Shown here: piece by piece, positions 52,192 to 61,252 of the stretch
Position numbering within the stretch: the first letter of the stretch is position 1
How the letters are laid out: each line of letters begins with the position of its first letter
NCBI RefSeq assembly: GCF_001593005.1
Contig: NZ_LQZQ01000050.1
Location: 124,001 to 188,000, forward strand
Source of the DNA: Roseivirga ehrenbergii
Lineage (GTDB): Bacteria; Bacteroidota; Bacteroidia; Cytophagales; Cyclobacteriaceae
DNA: 64,000 nucleotides
Direction of reading: 5' to 3'
Program-made: the position numbers and the translations under genes
The notes under the pieces: generated by a model
Told to the model about the DNA's origin: nothing
Database searches by the model: none
Seen by the model: only the letters and a program-made list of their open reading frames with translations

Positions 52192-53564
52192 AAAAATGCA
52201 ATCGTAAAAGTGGTGCCTTTATTGATTTTACTTTCTACAGTAATCTGCGCACCAATAGCATCTACTGCCTTTTTTGCAATAGATAATCCCAAGCCAGCTC
52301 CTGTAATCTGTTTATGTTCTAAAGCATCGGACCTAAAAAATGGATTAAATAGCGAACTAAGGTCTTCTTGCTTAATTCCAATGCCTTGGTCGCTTATTTT
52401 ACAAAGCGTATACTTTTCTTCTTCTGAGATTTCTACTGATAGCGTTTTGCCTTCAAGGGAATATTTGATGGCATTTATGATGATGTTTTCCAGTATCAAA
52501 CTCGCGTAATATTGAGGTACTAGAGTTTCGGTTTCGGCCTTTACTTCAAAATTTACTTTTAAATTTTTCTGACTGATGGTGTTGCCATTTCTAGAGAGTA
52601 CTTCATCAACCAAACTTACCAATGGAATAAGATGATTCTCTTCAATTTCGCCTTTAGAATCAAACCTAGCGAGTAACAAGAGCTGCTCCACAATATTGCT
52701 CATGCGGTCTATTTCGCTCAAACCATACTGCACTTTTTCTTCATATTCTGATTGTGTGCGTGGTTTTCTGATGAGCACTTCTAAAGTACCTCTGAGTGTT
52801 GAAAGTGGGGTTCTAAGTTCGTGCGAAGCATCTGAAGTAAACTGTCGTTCACGCTGAATGGCGTTTTCTATGCGCTGCAAAAGTTCGTTGATGGCTGAAG
52901 AAAGTTCGAAGATTTCATCTTTGTTAGGCGGTAGCGGAACCCGTTCGTTTAGATTATTTTTTGTAATGGTGTTTGTGGAATCTATAATGGCTTGAAGCGG
53001 AGTGATGCTTCGGCCTGCCAATGAACTTGAAATTAAATAAAGACCAAAAAGCACAATAGGAAAGGAGATCAATAAAGTATTCTGCAGGTTCTTAATCACC
53101 ATTGTGGAACTCTCCATTGAAATGGCGGTAATAATATAGCCTTGCTTTCTTCCATTTTTTTCAATTGGAATTTGGGCTTGCCTAATGGCCCTATCTACAA
53201 GGAATGTGCTAAAGTGATCGTTGCTTTCTACTGCTTCAAGAAAGGAGAGTTGCTGCTCTTTAAGGTTGGGCGATTTATCCATTAACTGCCCTTGGTTATT
53301 GATCAGCTGAATAAATACGGGGTTTACCTGCACCTCACGATGTTCTCTTTCGGCCCATTCGGCTTTGTTCATGAAATGAATGCTGTCATTTTCAATGATG
53401 ATTTCCTTGGAGTGCTTTTGGGCCTGATAAGAGAGTTCTTTATCTAGGTTGCTGAAAACCGTTTTCTTTACGCTTAAAAAAACGATAAGAAATGCCAATG
53501 CCGTGATAATGGCTGTGGCCACAGTGTAGTAGAGGGCAATTCTATTTTTGAAATTCAATTTCAT
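52179..53564 (-). CDS. sensor histidine kinase of the metal-efflux locus
   Basis: 461 residues: two membrane segments (~10-38 and ~160-180) around a ~120-residue periplasmic sensor with several His and Glu residues, HAMP (~180-235), HisKA with phospho-His in TSDASHELRTPLSTL, and HATPase (NAIKYS, DQGIGIKQEDLSSLFNPF, GAGLGLSIAKKAVD). CusS/CzcS-like by context. Overlaps the regulator stop by four bases. Confidence 0.9.
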   Translation of the reverse strand: MKLNFKNRIALYYTVATAIITALAFLIVFLSVKKTVFSNLDKELSYQAQKHSKEIIIENDSIHFMNKAEWAEREHREVQVNPVFIQLINNQGQLMDKSPNLKEQQLSFLEAVESNDHFSTFLVDRAIRQAQIPIEKNGRKQGYIITAISMESSTMVIKNLQNTLLISFPIVLFGLYLISSSLAGRSITPLQAIIDSTNTITKNNLNERVPLPPNKDEIFELSSAINELLQRIENAIQRERQFTSDASHELRTPLSTLRGTLEVLIRKPRTQSEYEEKVQYGLSEIDRMSNIVEQLLLLARFDSKGEIEENHLIPLVSLVDEVLSRNGNTISQKNLKVNFEVKAETETLVPQYYASLILENIIINAIKYSLEGKTLSVEISEEEKYTLCKISDQGIGIKQEDLSSLFNPFFRSDALEHKQITGAGLGLSIAKKAVDAIGAQITVESKINKGTTFTIAFLRKP

Positions 53565-54229
53565 AATTCCTTAGCGATATAGCCTATTCCCCTTACTGTT
53601 TGGATGTAATTTTCAGCTTCACTTAACTTTAGTTTGTTGCGAAGCGCGTTAATGTACACATCGATTACTCCAGTATTATATTCAAAATGAATGTCCCAAA
53701 CCGATTCTATAATTCTTGTTCTGCGGCAAACTTTGTTCTTGTTTCGGAGCAAATACTCTAATAATGCGAACTCCTTTTTCGTAAGGAAAATCTCCTCATT
53801 TCCCTTATGCACTTGGTGGGCATTCACATCCAAAACTATGTTTCCAATGCTCAATTTTTCAGAAGAACTTGGCGTGGAGCGCAGTTGTACCCTGATTCTT
53901 TCTAAGAGTTCTTCAAAATGGAAGGGTTTTTTAATGTAATCGTTGGCACCTGATTGCAAGCCGAAAATTGTTTCTTGAACTGTATCTTTGGCGGTTAGAA
54001 AAATGATAGGAGTAGCGCTGTTTTCTTTTCTGAATTGTCGACAAATTTCTATGCCGCTTAGGCCGGGCAGCATCCAATCGAGCAAGAGCAAGTCATAATC
54101 ATTGCTTAGGGCTAAAATAAGTCCTTGGTTGCCATCTGCCGCTGTGTCTACCACGAAGGACTCTTCTTCCAAACCTTGCTTAACAAAGCTGGAAATCCCG
54201 ACCTCGTCTTCAACAATCAGAATTCTCAT
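53561..54229 (-). CDS. OmpR-family response regulator of the metal-efflux locus
   Basis: 222 residues: receiver with Asp in LLLDWMLPG and Lys in IKKPF, then a winged-helix output domain (LTKKEFALLEYLLRNKNKVCRR, parts; VDVYINALRNKL). First gene of RR-kinase-pump-adaptor. Similar in build to the regulator at 35705 but clearly a different gene. Direct repeats 41 bases ahead of its start probably allow autoregulation. Confidence 0.93.
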   Translation of the reverse strand: MRILIVEDEVGISSFVKQGLEEESFVVDTAADGNQGLILALSNDYDLLLLDWMLPGLSGIEICRQFRKENSATPIIFLTAKDTVQETIFGLQSGANDYIKKPFHFEELLERIRVQLRSTPSSSEKLSIGNIVLDVNAHQVHKGNEEIFLTKKEFALLEYLLRNKNKVCRRTRIIESVWDIHFEYNTGVIDVYINALRNKLKLSEAENYIQTVRGIGYIAKEL

Positions 54230-54269
54230 GCACTAATTTATCATTTGTTGGATTAGAGTGTATCCTGTA

Positions 54270-54290
54270 TTTCCTTAAAGTTTCCTTAAA
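54270..54290 (-). promoter_or_regulatory. tandem operator boxes before the response-regulator gene
   Basis: Two copies of TTTCCTTAAA (plus strand) at 54270-54279 and 54281-54290, exactly 11 bases apart, i.e. one helical turn, as expected for an OmpR-type dimer. Related boxes recur before the pump gene at 52151 and 52184. Confidence 0.55.
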
Positions 54291-54343
54291 AAAGGGTAGG
54301 GGTATCATAAAGCCCAGTTAATATTCAGGCAATTTGAGTTTTC

Positions 54344-54351
54344 TATATTTG
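54344..54351 (+). promoter_or_regulatory. candidate -7 element of the glycerophosphodiesterase gene
   Basis: TATATTTG fits TANNTTTG, 29 bases before the ATG; no good TTTG is found at the usual distance upstream. Confidence 0.4.
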
Positions 54352-54380
54352 TACTTACTTCACGAAAACACTTCCGTAAA

Positions 54381-55169
54381 ATGAATAAGTTAACCTTTCT
54401 CTGTGTTCTGCTATTTTTTGCCACCAGCGCTCTAGCCCAAACTAAAGTAATTGCTCATCGAGGTTTTTCAGGTATTGCGCCAGAAAATACTTTGGCAGCC
54501 ATTCAGAAAGCCATTGATCATCAGTTTGAGTATTACGAGTTGGATATTCACAAAACCAAAGACGATTCTTTAATGGTTATTCATGATGCTTCGGTTAACC
54601 GAACTTCTTCTAACGGAATGAAAGGAAAGATTGCTGAAATGACTTATGAAGAACTGAGCAAAGTGAGGGTGGGCTATTCTGATAAGTTTGGTGAAGAGTT
54701 TAAGGGTGAAAAAGTGCCTACGCTCAGAGAGGCACTGGCCATGTCGAAAGGGAAAATCAAGGTTTGTATTGAGTTGAAGGTCAATGGAGCGGAGCAAGAA
54801 ATGCTCGATATTATCAATGATTTGGGTATGAAAGATGAAGTAATTGTTTTCTCGTTTTATTATCAGGCATTGGAAAAAGTGCGTGCACTGGATAAAGATA
54901 TTCCGATTCTATTTTTGGTAGGGTCAGCAAATGAACGATCAATTGATATGGCCAAAGCTATTAACGCTCAAGCGATTGGTGCTGGGGGTGGAAATCCAAT
55001 TACAAAGGAGTATATAGAAAAGGCTCACGAAACTGGACTTGAAGTGTGGAGGTGGACTGTGGATGATGAAAAAACTATGAAAGCACTGATTGAAGTTGGT
55101 GTTGATGGCATTATCTCTAATTTCCCAGATAGATTAGTCAAGCTGCCAGGTGTGAAGATCAAAAAATAG
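54381..55169 (+). CDS. glycerophosphodiester phosphodiesterase
   Basis: 262 residues with a signal peptide (~1-19, SALAQ), hence periplasmic. GDPD signature: AHRGFSGIAPENTLAAIQKA at ~25-44 with the catalytic His-Arg, then YELDIHKTKDDSLMVIHD carrying the metal-binding Glu/Asp and second His, a glutamate in VCIELKVNG, and WRWTVDDEKTM near the end. It releases glycerol-3-phosphate from deacylated phospholipids. Convergent with the MFS gene; no glycerol uptake genes nearby. Confidence 0.9.
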   Translation: MNKLTFLCVLLFFATSALAQTKVIAHRGFSGIAPENTLAAIQKAIDHQFEYYELDIHKTKDDSLMVIHDASVNRTSSNGMKGKIAEMTYEELSKVRVGYSDKFGEEFKGEKVPTLREALAMSKGKIKVCIELKVNGAEQEMLDIINDLGMKDEVIVFSFYYQALEKVRALDKDIPILFLVGSANERSIDMAKAINAQAIGAGGGNPITKEYIEKAHETGLEVWRWTVDDEKTMKALIEVGVDGIISNFPDRLVKLPGVKIKK

Positions 55170-55190
55170 TAATTAGACTTTTGGAAGGAA

Positions 55191-56402
55191 TTAGGCTCCC
55201 TGCGAAATCTTTCCCGGTTTTCCTGCGCCTAGACCAACATAAAGCTTAAGTAAAGCAATGGCCAGTAAAAAGGCCAAGGAGTAAGACCAGTTTCCAGTTA
55301 AATCGAAAATGCTACCAAATAGAATTGGCCCTGTGGCGGCTATCAAATAGCCAATGGATTGCGCCATTCCCGAAAGTTCAGCCGCTGTTTCGGAATCTTC
55401 TGAGCGGAAAATGATAAGCATTAATACCAGACCAAAACTTCCCCCTAAGGCAAAACCTATTAATGAAACCCAAATGGGAACAAGGCCTGCTTGTGGGAAC
55501 ATGAGCCCAACTAGGCTTATGGCTTCTAAAAGTACCAGAACGAGAATAATACTTCGTTGATCCTTTTTTCTTCCAGCCCAAATGGGAATAACTAACGAGC
55601 CTAAAACGCCAGTGCCTTGTGAAAGAGAAAGCATCCAGCCTGAATAAGAGGCATCAAAGCCTCGGCTCTGAAGAATATCGGGTACCCAAGCCAAAATCAC
55701 ATAAAAAGCGAAGGATTGTAAACCCATGAAAACGGCCACTTTCCAAGCTAAGGCCGAACGCGTCAGATGCTTCATGGCCTTTAAGAAATTACGATGCTTT
55801 TTCGCTTTTTTAATACGCCATATTTGGGGTATCCAAATAAAAAATGCTGCGAAAGAAAGAAGAGCCCAAATGGCCAAAGCACCTCGCCAACCAAAGACTT
55901 CGTTTTGAGCTAGGGGAACACTAATGCCGGCTGCAGTAGCAGCTCCAACAGCCATAACTCCCGAGTATAAACTGGTGATGAGACCAGAATTAGACTCGAA
56001 ATTTCTTTTCACCAAGCTGGGTAAAAGCACATTGCCAAAGGCGATGCCAATACCTGATAAAATTGTTCCTATGTACAGTGCAGGTATAAAATCAATTGAA
56101 CGAACCAGAATACCGATGGTGATTAACAAGAGTGCGCCCGCTAAAGTAGCAGCCATTCCGAAGCGTTTGGTAAAAAGAGTGGTAAGCATTGAAACCACCC
56201 CGAATGCCAAAAGGGGTAAAGCTGTAAGCAAACCCAACATTGAATTCGATAGTCCAGTACTTTCTCTAATGGTACTTACCAATGGACCCACGCTGGCCAG
56301 TGCCGGACGTAAGTTGATGGCAATAAATAAAATACCAGCAATAAGTAAAGCTTGCTTGGGTTGACTAGTAGTACTCGAAGCTTTTAAATCAGGTTTTAAC
56401 AT
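55191..56402 (-). CDS. MFS transporter, CynX/NimT family
   Basis: 403 residues with twelve hydrophobic segments. The N-terminus (LLIAGILFIAINLRPALASVGPLVSTI, parts) is typical of the CynX/NimT (cyanate/2-nitroimidazole) branch, and NLRPALASVGPLV is its hallmark in TM1. The middle loop (RIKKAKKHRNFLKAMKHL) is basic. The substrate cannot be inferred; members include efflux and anion carriers. No cyanase gene near. A long open frame on the opposite strand (55924-56364) is a shadow. Confidence 0.87.
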   Translation of the reverse strand: MLKPDLKASSTTSQPKQALLIAGILFIAINLRPALASVGPLVSTIRESTGLSNSMLGLLTALPLLAFGVVSMLTTLFTKRFGMAATLAGALLLITIGILVRSIDFIPALYIGTILSGIGIAFGNVLLPSLVKRNFESNSGLITSLYSGVMAVGAATAAGISVPLAQNEVFGWRGALAIWALLSFAAFFIWIPQIWRIKKAKKHRNFLKAMKHLTRSALAWKVAVFMGLQSFAFYVILAWVPDILQSRGFDASYSGWMLSLSQGTGVLGSLVIPIWAGRKKDQRSIILVLVLLEAISLVGLMFPQAGLVPIWVSLIGFALGGSFGLVLMLIIFRSEDSETAAELSGMAQSIGYLIAATGPILFGSIFDLTGNWSYSLAFLLAIALLKLYVGLGAGKPGKISQGA

Positions 56403-56477
56403 TATTAGCGCTTACAGAATGAAATACTCTGTATGAGTAATCATATCATACCCTAATGGCTAAGTCCGAGTAAAAGT

Positions 56478-56507
56478 TCGCTGAATAACTGAATTGTTTT
56501 TCAGCGT
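56478..56507 (-). terminator. hairpin after the 56519 lipoprotein gene
   Basis: CGCTGAA / TTCAGCG with an inner AAC/GTT pair; the T tract behind it on the minus strand is short (CTTTT). Confidence 0.45.
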
Positions 56508-56518
56508 TTATCTTCCTT

Positions 56519-56953
56519 TTAATTATTCGTTCTCTGGTATTTTAAGCCAGGTCCATCGCAAGGGGCCCAAGTGCCTTTTAATGTGTTTTCTGATTCTATG
56601 ATTAACACTTCGATTAAATCGCCTGTGCAATTGGCGATAAGCTCGTTGTCGCTTGGGTAGGTAAGTTTGATCGAGTGTTCTTCTTCTGTAGAATTAAAGA
56701 CGAACGTGCCAGAGGCTGAAGTTTCTACGCCTTCTCTTATTCTAGATTTGGTGAAGTTGCCCGTGTTGGTATTCAAAATATAATATTCTTGCCAATCCAT
56801 GTCATTCCCTGTGGTAATGGATGGTGAAAAACTACCTGTCATTTCAACCAATTCCCATTTCTGTGGATTACCTTCAAGAACGCAGCAGTCTGGCCCATCG
56901 GAACAAGAAGAAAAGGAGATGAGGAGAATGGCAGAAGCAAATAATGATTTCAT
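56519..56953 (-). CDS. small lipoprotein, lipocalin-like domain possible
   Basis: 144 residues with a lipobox (ILLISFSSC, Cys17). After a cysteine-rich start (DGPDCCVLEG) the sequence runs WELVEMTGSF, a GTFVFNSTEEEHSIKLTY strand pair and LKGTWAPCDGPGLKYQR. The W-x-L-V...G...  and closing Y-x-R pattern fits the lipocalin-like Bacteroidota lipoproteins, though identity to any family is not certain. Four cysteines in the mature part could form disulfides. Confidence 0.6.
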   Translation of the reverse strand: MKSLFASAILLISFSSCSDGPDCCVLEGNPQKWELVEMTGSFSPSITTGNDMDWQEYYILNTNTGNFTKSRIREGVETSASGTFVFNSTEEEHSIKLTYPSDNELIANCTGDLIEVLIIESENTLKGTWAPCDGPGLKYQRTNN

Positions 56954-57017
56954 AGGTGTTATTGGTTTTCTGCTGGTTTAGACCCACCTAAGGTTGGAAA
57001 GGTTGGGGGAGGGTTCT

Positions 57018-57248
57018 TCAAAACCTTCTCTTATTTTTGAGGGGTTTAAGCAAATCTTCCAAGCCGTTGATTTTGATTTCAAAGATGGTGGAAAGGAGCA
57101 TGCCTAGTTTGCCCTCAGGGAAACCTTCTTTGGCAAACCATTCTAAATAGTAAGTGGGTAAATCGCACAGCGTAGTGCCTTTGTATTTGCCGAAAGGCAT
57201 TTTCATTGTCACTAAGTCGACTAGTAGTTGTGGGTTAGGGCCTTCCAT
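57018..57248 (-). CDS. DUF3820-family small protein
   Basis: 76 residues. Core MKMPFGKYKGTTLCDLP then YYLEWFAKEGFPEGKLG is the DUF3820 pattern (MPFGKYKG...L.DLP..YL.WF....FP.G.LG). Cytosolic. Members are related to an exonuclease-associated putative quorum-sensing-regulated domain, but no role is established. The start could be a few residues later (Met15). Confidence 0.82.
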   Translation of the reverse strand: MEGPNPQLLVDLVTMKMPFGKYKGTTLCDLPTYYLEWFAKEGFPEGKLGMLLSTIFEIKINGLEDLLKPLKNKRRF

Positions 57249-57284
57249 TGTTGCAAGTTACTAAATCACCGAAAGTATAAGCAT

Positions 57285-57323
57285 AAAAAAATGCTTTGCG
57301 ATTTCTCACAAAGCATTTTTAAT
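57285..57323 (-). terminator. intrinsic terminator of the OmpA-family lipoprotein gene
   Basis: Stem AAATGCTTTG / CAAAGCATTT around a ten-base loop with A and T runs on both sides, so it may work in both directions; it follows the OmpA gene stop by 19 bases. Confidence 0.8.
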
Positions 57324-57341
57324 ACTTTCAATTGAGTGGGC

Positions 57342-58016
57342 TTATTCGCCTCCTTCAAGTTCACCTCTTTTGGCCATTCTTTTCATTTTGTCGTTAGCGT
57401 AAATCGCAACTTCCACTCTACGATTGGCTTGTCTGCCTGCATTCGTATCGTTTTCTGCAATTGGCTGACTTTCACCATAGCCTGCGATTTCCAATCTTTG
57501 GTAATCTAAACCAAGGCTTACTAAATACTCTTGTACTGAAGCTGCTCTTTTCTTAGAAAGGGTCATGTTATATTCGTCAGTACCAGTATTGTCAGTATGA
57601 CCTTCGATAAGCACGTTAGTGTCTTCATATTTCTGAAGCGTAGCGGCTAAATCTTTAAGGTTTTCTTTAGTATTTACATTCAGGTTGGATTGGTTGGTGG
57701 CGAACATTAAACCTGAGTCGAAGGTGATTTTAATCCCTTCTCCTACACGTTCTACTTTAGCTCCTTCCAAATCATTTCTTAATTCTTCGGCTTGTTTGTC
57801 CATTCTACGTCCAATTAAAGCACCTGCAGTACCACCAACGGTAGCGCCAATAATTGCACCTAGGGCGGTATTGTCTTTACCTCCAATTACTCCACCCAAT
57901 ACACCACCGGCAGTGGCTCCAATGGCTCCACCTTTTACTGTGTTACTTGCTTGGCAGCCAAATAAAAGAGCGCCCGAAAGAAAAATTGCTGTTATTAGTT
58001 TTAATGATGATTTCAT
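57342..58016 (-). CDS. OmpA-family lipoprotein with glycine-zipper domain
   Basis: 224 residues. Lipobox GALLFGC (Cys21). Residues ~28-70 are a glycine-zipper (GGAIGATAGGVLGGVIGGK, GAIIGATVGGTAGALIGRR). Residues ~95-210 are an OmpA C-terminal peptidoglycan-binding domain (VLIEGHTDNTGTDEYNMTLS, RAASVQEYL, QANRRVEVAI), with the Asp and Arg that contact diaminopimelate. It probably links the outer membrane or an inner-leaflet anchor to the wall. Similar to YiaD-type proteins. Confidence 0.9.
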   Translation of the reverse strand: MKSSLKLITAIFLSGALLFGCQASNTVKGGAIGATAGGVLGGVIGGKDNTALGAIIGATVGGTAGALIGRRMDKQAEELRNDLEGAKVERVGEGIKITFDSGLMFATNQSNLNVNTKENLKDLAATLQKYEDTNVLIEGHTDNTGTDEYNMTLSKKRAASVQEYLVSLGLDYQRLEIAGYGESQPIAENDTNAGRQANRRVEVAIYANDKMKRMAKRGELEGGE

Positions 58017-58569
58017 GATTTCGTATGTTATTTGATTTGGCTGTTATTATTCAATTCTTGTACCACCTGTGAAAAGCTTAATTAAAGCCGCTTTTTGCAA
58101 TGGAAGTTGTTTCAATCTTTCCCATATGTGTAAAGGAGTACTCAATTTGATAATCGACAGAGATGGTTTTGCGCAAAGATGAGAGAAATTGATTTCATTC
58201 TTTCCGATTGGTACTACCTTTCTTTTCTACATAGAAGCTTGGCCAAATTGTTTTCTTTATCAACATTCAGTTGGTAAACTTTTTTCATGGTATTAGTAAT
58301 TATGTTACAAAGTGTAGCTAGGTATTGATTCCTGTTTGATTCACTTTTCATGATGGTATTTTAGAGCTGAGGTGTCCTACCTTGTTTTTCGATTTTCAAA
58401 CTTCTTTCAAGTTTGTTTGGGTAAAAAAATCCTCAATTCGTGTAAGCCTTCGTCCTATTTAACTGAGGTTTCCCCTTAAAACTGCCTTTAAGGGCTAATT
58501 TCTTACTTGGTATAATATTTCTCTATGGTAGGCTGTTGCGAGCAACTACTAACCTTAAAACCACGAGTT
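58017..58569. other. 553-base divergent intergenic region
   Basis: It separates the minus-strand OmpA gene from the plus-strand L,D-transpeptidase gene and holds no credible frame. It contains hairpins CAAACTT / AAGTTTG (58397-58415) and CCCTTAAA / TTTAAGGG (58473-58494, perfect 8 bp) and a TATAAT-like stretch near 58510. These would lie in the leader of the transpeptidase transcript. Unusually long for this window. Confidence 0.45.
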
Positions 58570-60318
58570 ATGAAATATAGAATACTAAGTTTATTGGCAG
58601 TGTTAATGGGAGCCACGGTGCTTCTCAGTGTTTCATCTTTAATTGTAAGTTCAAAGAATGTGGAAATCGAGAATGATATAGAAGATGAGTTTGAATATAG
58701 GTCATTTAAGGTAGCCCCTTCCGAACTGGAACTTGAAAACACTGTTTCTCATAAAATAAAAGGTTCCGACTATTACGAGGAGATAAAAGATGAACTAAGA
58801 AATTTATACTCCGAGCGGAATAATCAATCCATTTGGTTTTATTCAGATAGTCCTAAGCCTATATTTTATGAAGCCGTAAGACAAATTGATTCTAGTGTTG
58901 CACATGGTTTGAGCCCACATTATTATGGAGTAGATGAGCTTAGAAATGTGGATTCCCTGTTTCAACGAGGTATTAGTAAGGAACACGTTTTGGAAATGGA
59001 AATTGATATGACGGCTAATTACCTGCTTTACAATTTTCATATTCAGAACGGGCGTTTACCTGATGAACAAATGAGTGGTTATTGGCATAAGGACAAAAAG
59101 AACAATGGATTTTTGACGGGTTTGGTTAAAGTAAAAACTCCTCAACAACTCAAGGCTCAGTTGGAAAGTGCTTTTCCTACTCACCATAAGTATGCTGAAC
59201 TTCTAGATCATTTAAATAAATACCGTGAGCTTGAAGCCAGCGGTGGTTGGTCAACCATTAATATCGGTGACACCAAAGTAATTGAGCCGGGCGAAAAACA
59301 TGAGGCGATTCCTCAGATTAGAGAAAGATTGTCTATTACGGACCCATTCTTCAATACTCCGAGACCAAAAGATCCATTTGAAATTAGTTATGACCTTGAC
59401 GGCTTGGACTTAGATGTAAATTATTACGATGAAGTTTTACAGGCATCGGTAAAGCAGTTTCAGCAGCGACACGGTTTAGCTCCAGATGGTCGCTTGGGGA
59501 AGGAAACCATAGCAGCGTTAAACATTCCTGTTGCTGATAAGGTGAGTCAGATTGAGTTGAACCTTGAACGAATGCGATGGTTACCAAGTGAATATGGAGC
59601 AAATTATGCCGAAGTTAATATTCCAGATTACAGTTTGAAATTATACCAAGACAATGAAAAAACGCTTGAAATGAAGGTGATTGTTGGAACGGAGTTTACT
59701 TCTACACCTATTTTTTCCGATACTTTAAAGTACTTAGTATTTAGTCCAACATGGACGGTGCCTTTCAGCATTAAGTCTAAAGAGATGCTGCCTAAACTTC
59801 AAGAAGACCCTGCGTATTACACAAAGCTGAATTATAAATTTTATAGAGGTTGGAGCACAGAAACAGAGATCGATCCATCAAAAGTAGATTGGTCTGAGTA
59901 TTCATCCAGTAACTTTCCGTTTAATGTTGTTCAGCAACCAGGGGGATCGAATAGTTTAGGACGGGTCAAGTTTATAATGCCCAACGATTTAAGTATTTAT
60001 TTACATGATACTCCTAGCGGTCATCTTTTTAATCGTTATGATAGAGCATTTAGTCATGGGTGTATTAGAGTAGAAAAGCCAGAGTTATTAGCTGAATACT
60101 TGCTGCGTGATCAAGCGGATTGGACTTCAAGCAAAATCAATCAAGCTATGTTCAGTAACACGCCTAAAAAGGTGTACTTAGAAAAGGACTATCATGTTCA
60201 GATTACTTATTTAACCGCCTTCGTTGATGAAAACGGATTGATGAACTTTAGAAAAGATATTTATGGTCATGACAAGTCTCAGGTTGATAAATTGAAACAC
60301 TTGTTTGCTACTCAATAA
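58570..60318 (+). CDS. L,D-transpeptidase of the YcbB type
   Basis: From Met at 58570 (upstream in-frame ATG at 58525 would spoil the signal) the protein has 582 residues and an N-terminal membrane anchor (ILSLLAVLMGATVLLSV). A YcbB-like N-terminal domain (NNQSIWFYSDSPKP, AVRQIDSSVAHGLSP) is followed by a peptidoglycan-binding unit (~300-340: ASVKQFQQRHGLAPDGRLGKETIAAL, parts) and the YkuD catalytic domain with SHGCIRV, catalytic Cys498. Forms 3-3 cross-links in peptidoglycan. About the length of E. coli YcbB/LdtD (615). Confidence 0.9.
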   Translation: MKYRILSLLAVLMGATVLLSVSSLIVSSKNVEIENDIEDEFEYRSFKVAPSELELENTVSHKIKGSDYYEEIKDELRNLYSERNNQSIWFYSDSPKPIFYEAVRQIDSSVAHGLSPHYYGVDELRNVDSLFQRGISKEHVLEMEIDMTANYLLYNFHIQNGRLPDEQMSGYWHKDKKNNGFLTGLVKVKTPQQLKAQLESAFPTHHKYAELLDHLNKYRELEASGGWSTINIGDTKVIEPGEKHEAIPQIRERLSITDPFFNTPRPKDPFEISYDLDGLDLDVNYYDEVLQASVKQFQQRHGLAPDGRLGKETIAALNIPVADKVSQIELNLERMRWLPSEYGANYAEVNIPDYSLKLYQDNEKTLEMKVIVGTEFTSTPIFSDTLKYLVFSPTWTVPFSIKSKEMLPKLQEDPAYYTKLNYKFYRGWSTETEIDPSKVDWSEYSSSNFPFNVVQQPGGSNSLGRVKFIMPNDLSIYLHDTPSGHLFNRYDRAFSHGCIRVEKPELLAEYLLRDQADWTSSKINQAMFSNTPKKVYLEKDYHVQITYLTAFVDENGLMNFRKDIYGHDKSQVDKLKHLFATQ

Positions 60319-60429
60319 AGAGACAATTCTGAAAACTAAATTCGTGCGTAAAATATGGAGTAAACAGATTCAGTTGCTTGAGTAAAATTTTCCACACATT
60401 ATGCTGTATGAAAATCATAAATCATGAAT

Positions 60430-60455
60430 TAAGGCCTCTGAGAGGCTTTTTTTAT
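60430..60455 (+). terminator. intrinsic terminator between the transpeptidase and PepSY-like genes
   Basis: Short stem AAGGCCTC / GAGGCTT (5 bp core plus G-U and A-T pairs, three-base loop) followed by seven T. Confidence 0.75.
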
Positions 60456-60486
60456 TTTGGTAGATAGTTTGCAATTATAGGTTTTG
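60456..60486 (+). promoter_or_regulatory. candidate promoter of the PepSY-like gene
   Basis: TTTG, an 18-base spacer, then TAGGTTTTG (one base longer than TANNTTTG), 20 bases before the ATG. Confidence 0.4.
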
Positions 60487-60505
60487 AATCAAAGATTTAA
60501 TAACC

Positions 60506-60985
60506 ATGGAACATATAAAATCACACGCTGCATATAAGTTTTTTGAAAGAATCTACCGTCCAGAACTAATGATACTGCTTTACTTTTTCTATTTAACGGC
60601 ATGTGCCCCCAGCAACGGTAATAAGGGCAAGTTCGATGAGGCGGTTGAGACCTTTCAGAGACAATACCCTAACGGTGAAGACAGTGAGTGGGAGGAGGAT
60701 GACAAAGGTAACTTAGAGGTAAATTTTAAGCTGAAAGGTGATAAGTACAGAGCTGATTACGATTTGAACGGGAATTGGATTGAGACCGAAAAGAGTGTTA
60801 AGTGGTCTGATTTACCTCCAGTTGTTCAGAATAAGATCGAAGCAGAGTACGATAAAGATGATATTACAGAAATTGAATGGGTTGATCACAAAACAAAGGG
60901 TAAATTCTATGATGTAGAATTTAAGCGAGAGGGAAAAAATATGGATGTGGAATACAGTTTTTCGGGAGAAAAGATAATGGAATAA
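60506..60985 (+). CDS. PepSY-like domain lipoprotein
   Basis: 159 residues. The hydrophobic stretch MILLYFFYLTAC ends in a lipobox-like LTAC at residue 33; Met22 (60569) would give a more standard signal length and may be the true start. The mature part has two PepSY-like (DUF2874) repeats: VETFQRQYPNGEDSEWEEDD ... YDLNGNWIETEKSV and VVQNKIEAEYDKDDITEIEW ... YSFSGEKIME. Such proteins are thought to bind or inhibit envelope enzymes. Located between two L,D-transpeptidases. Confidence 0.75.
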   Translation: MEHIKSHAAYKFFERIYRPELMILLYFFYLTACAPSNGNKGKFDEAVETFQRQYPNGEDSEWEEDDKGNLEVNFKLKGDKYRADYDLNGNWIETEKSVKWSDLPPVVQNKIEAEYDKDDITEIEWVDHKTKGKFYDVEFKREGKNMDVEYSFSGEKIME

Positions 60986-61007
60986 AAAACAGTTAGGTCT
61001 TTTAATT

Positions 61008-61048
61008 CAGCCCTTCAAACTTAAGGTTGGAGGGGCTTCTTTTTTTCG
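61008..61048 (+). terminator. intrinsic terminator of the PepSY-like gene
   Basis: Stem AGCCCTTC / GGAGGGGCT (one G-U pair) around an 11-base loop and TTCTTTTTTT behind. Confidence 0.8.
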
Positions 61049-61252
61049 AAAAAAAGTATGACTACAAATACGAGGTAGGCTGATTGAATAAGGGGGTAAG
61101 TATTTTTGATTTAACGTAGATTCACAAAGAACATTTTTAAAGGGCAATAAGATTAATTAGTTTTCCGTTCAGATGTCGAGATCCTGAATTAATCGCTAAG
61201 AAGCAATTTGAATCTGTATTGAAAAATTCCCAATTACTACCCTTAAAAATTT

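Noticed and set aside
55924-56364. 146-codon open frame on the plus strand
   Set aside because: It lies antisense inside the MFS gene; its composition (many Pro, Lys, Ala and Ile without domain pattern) is what reversed hydrophobic coding gives.
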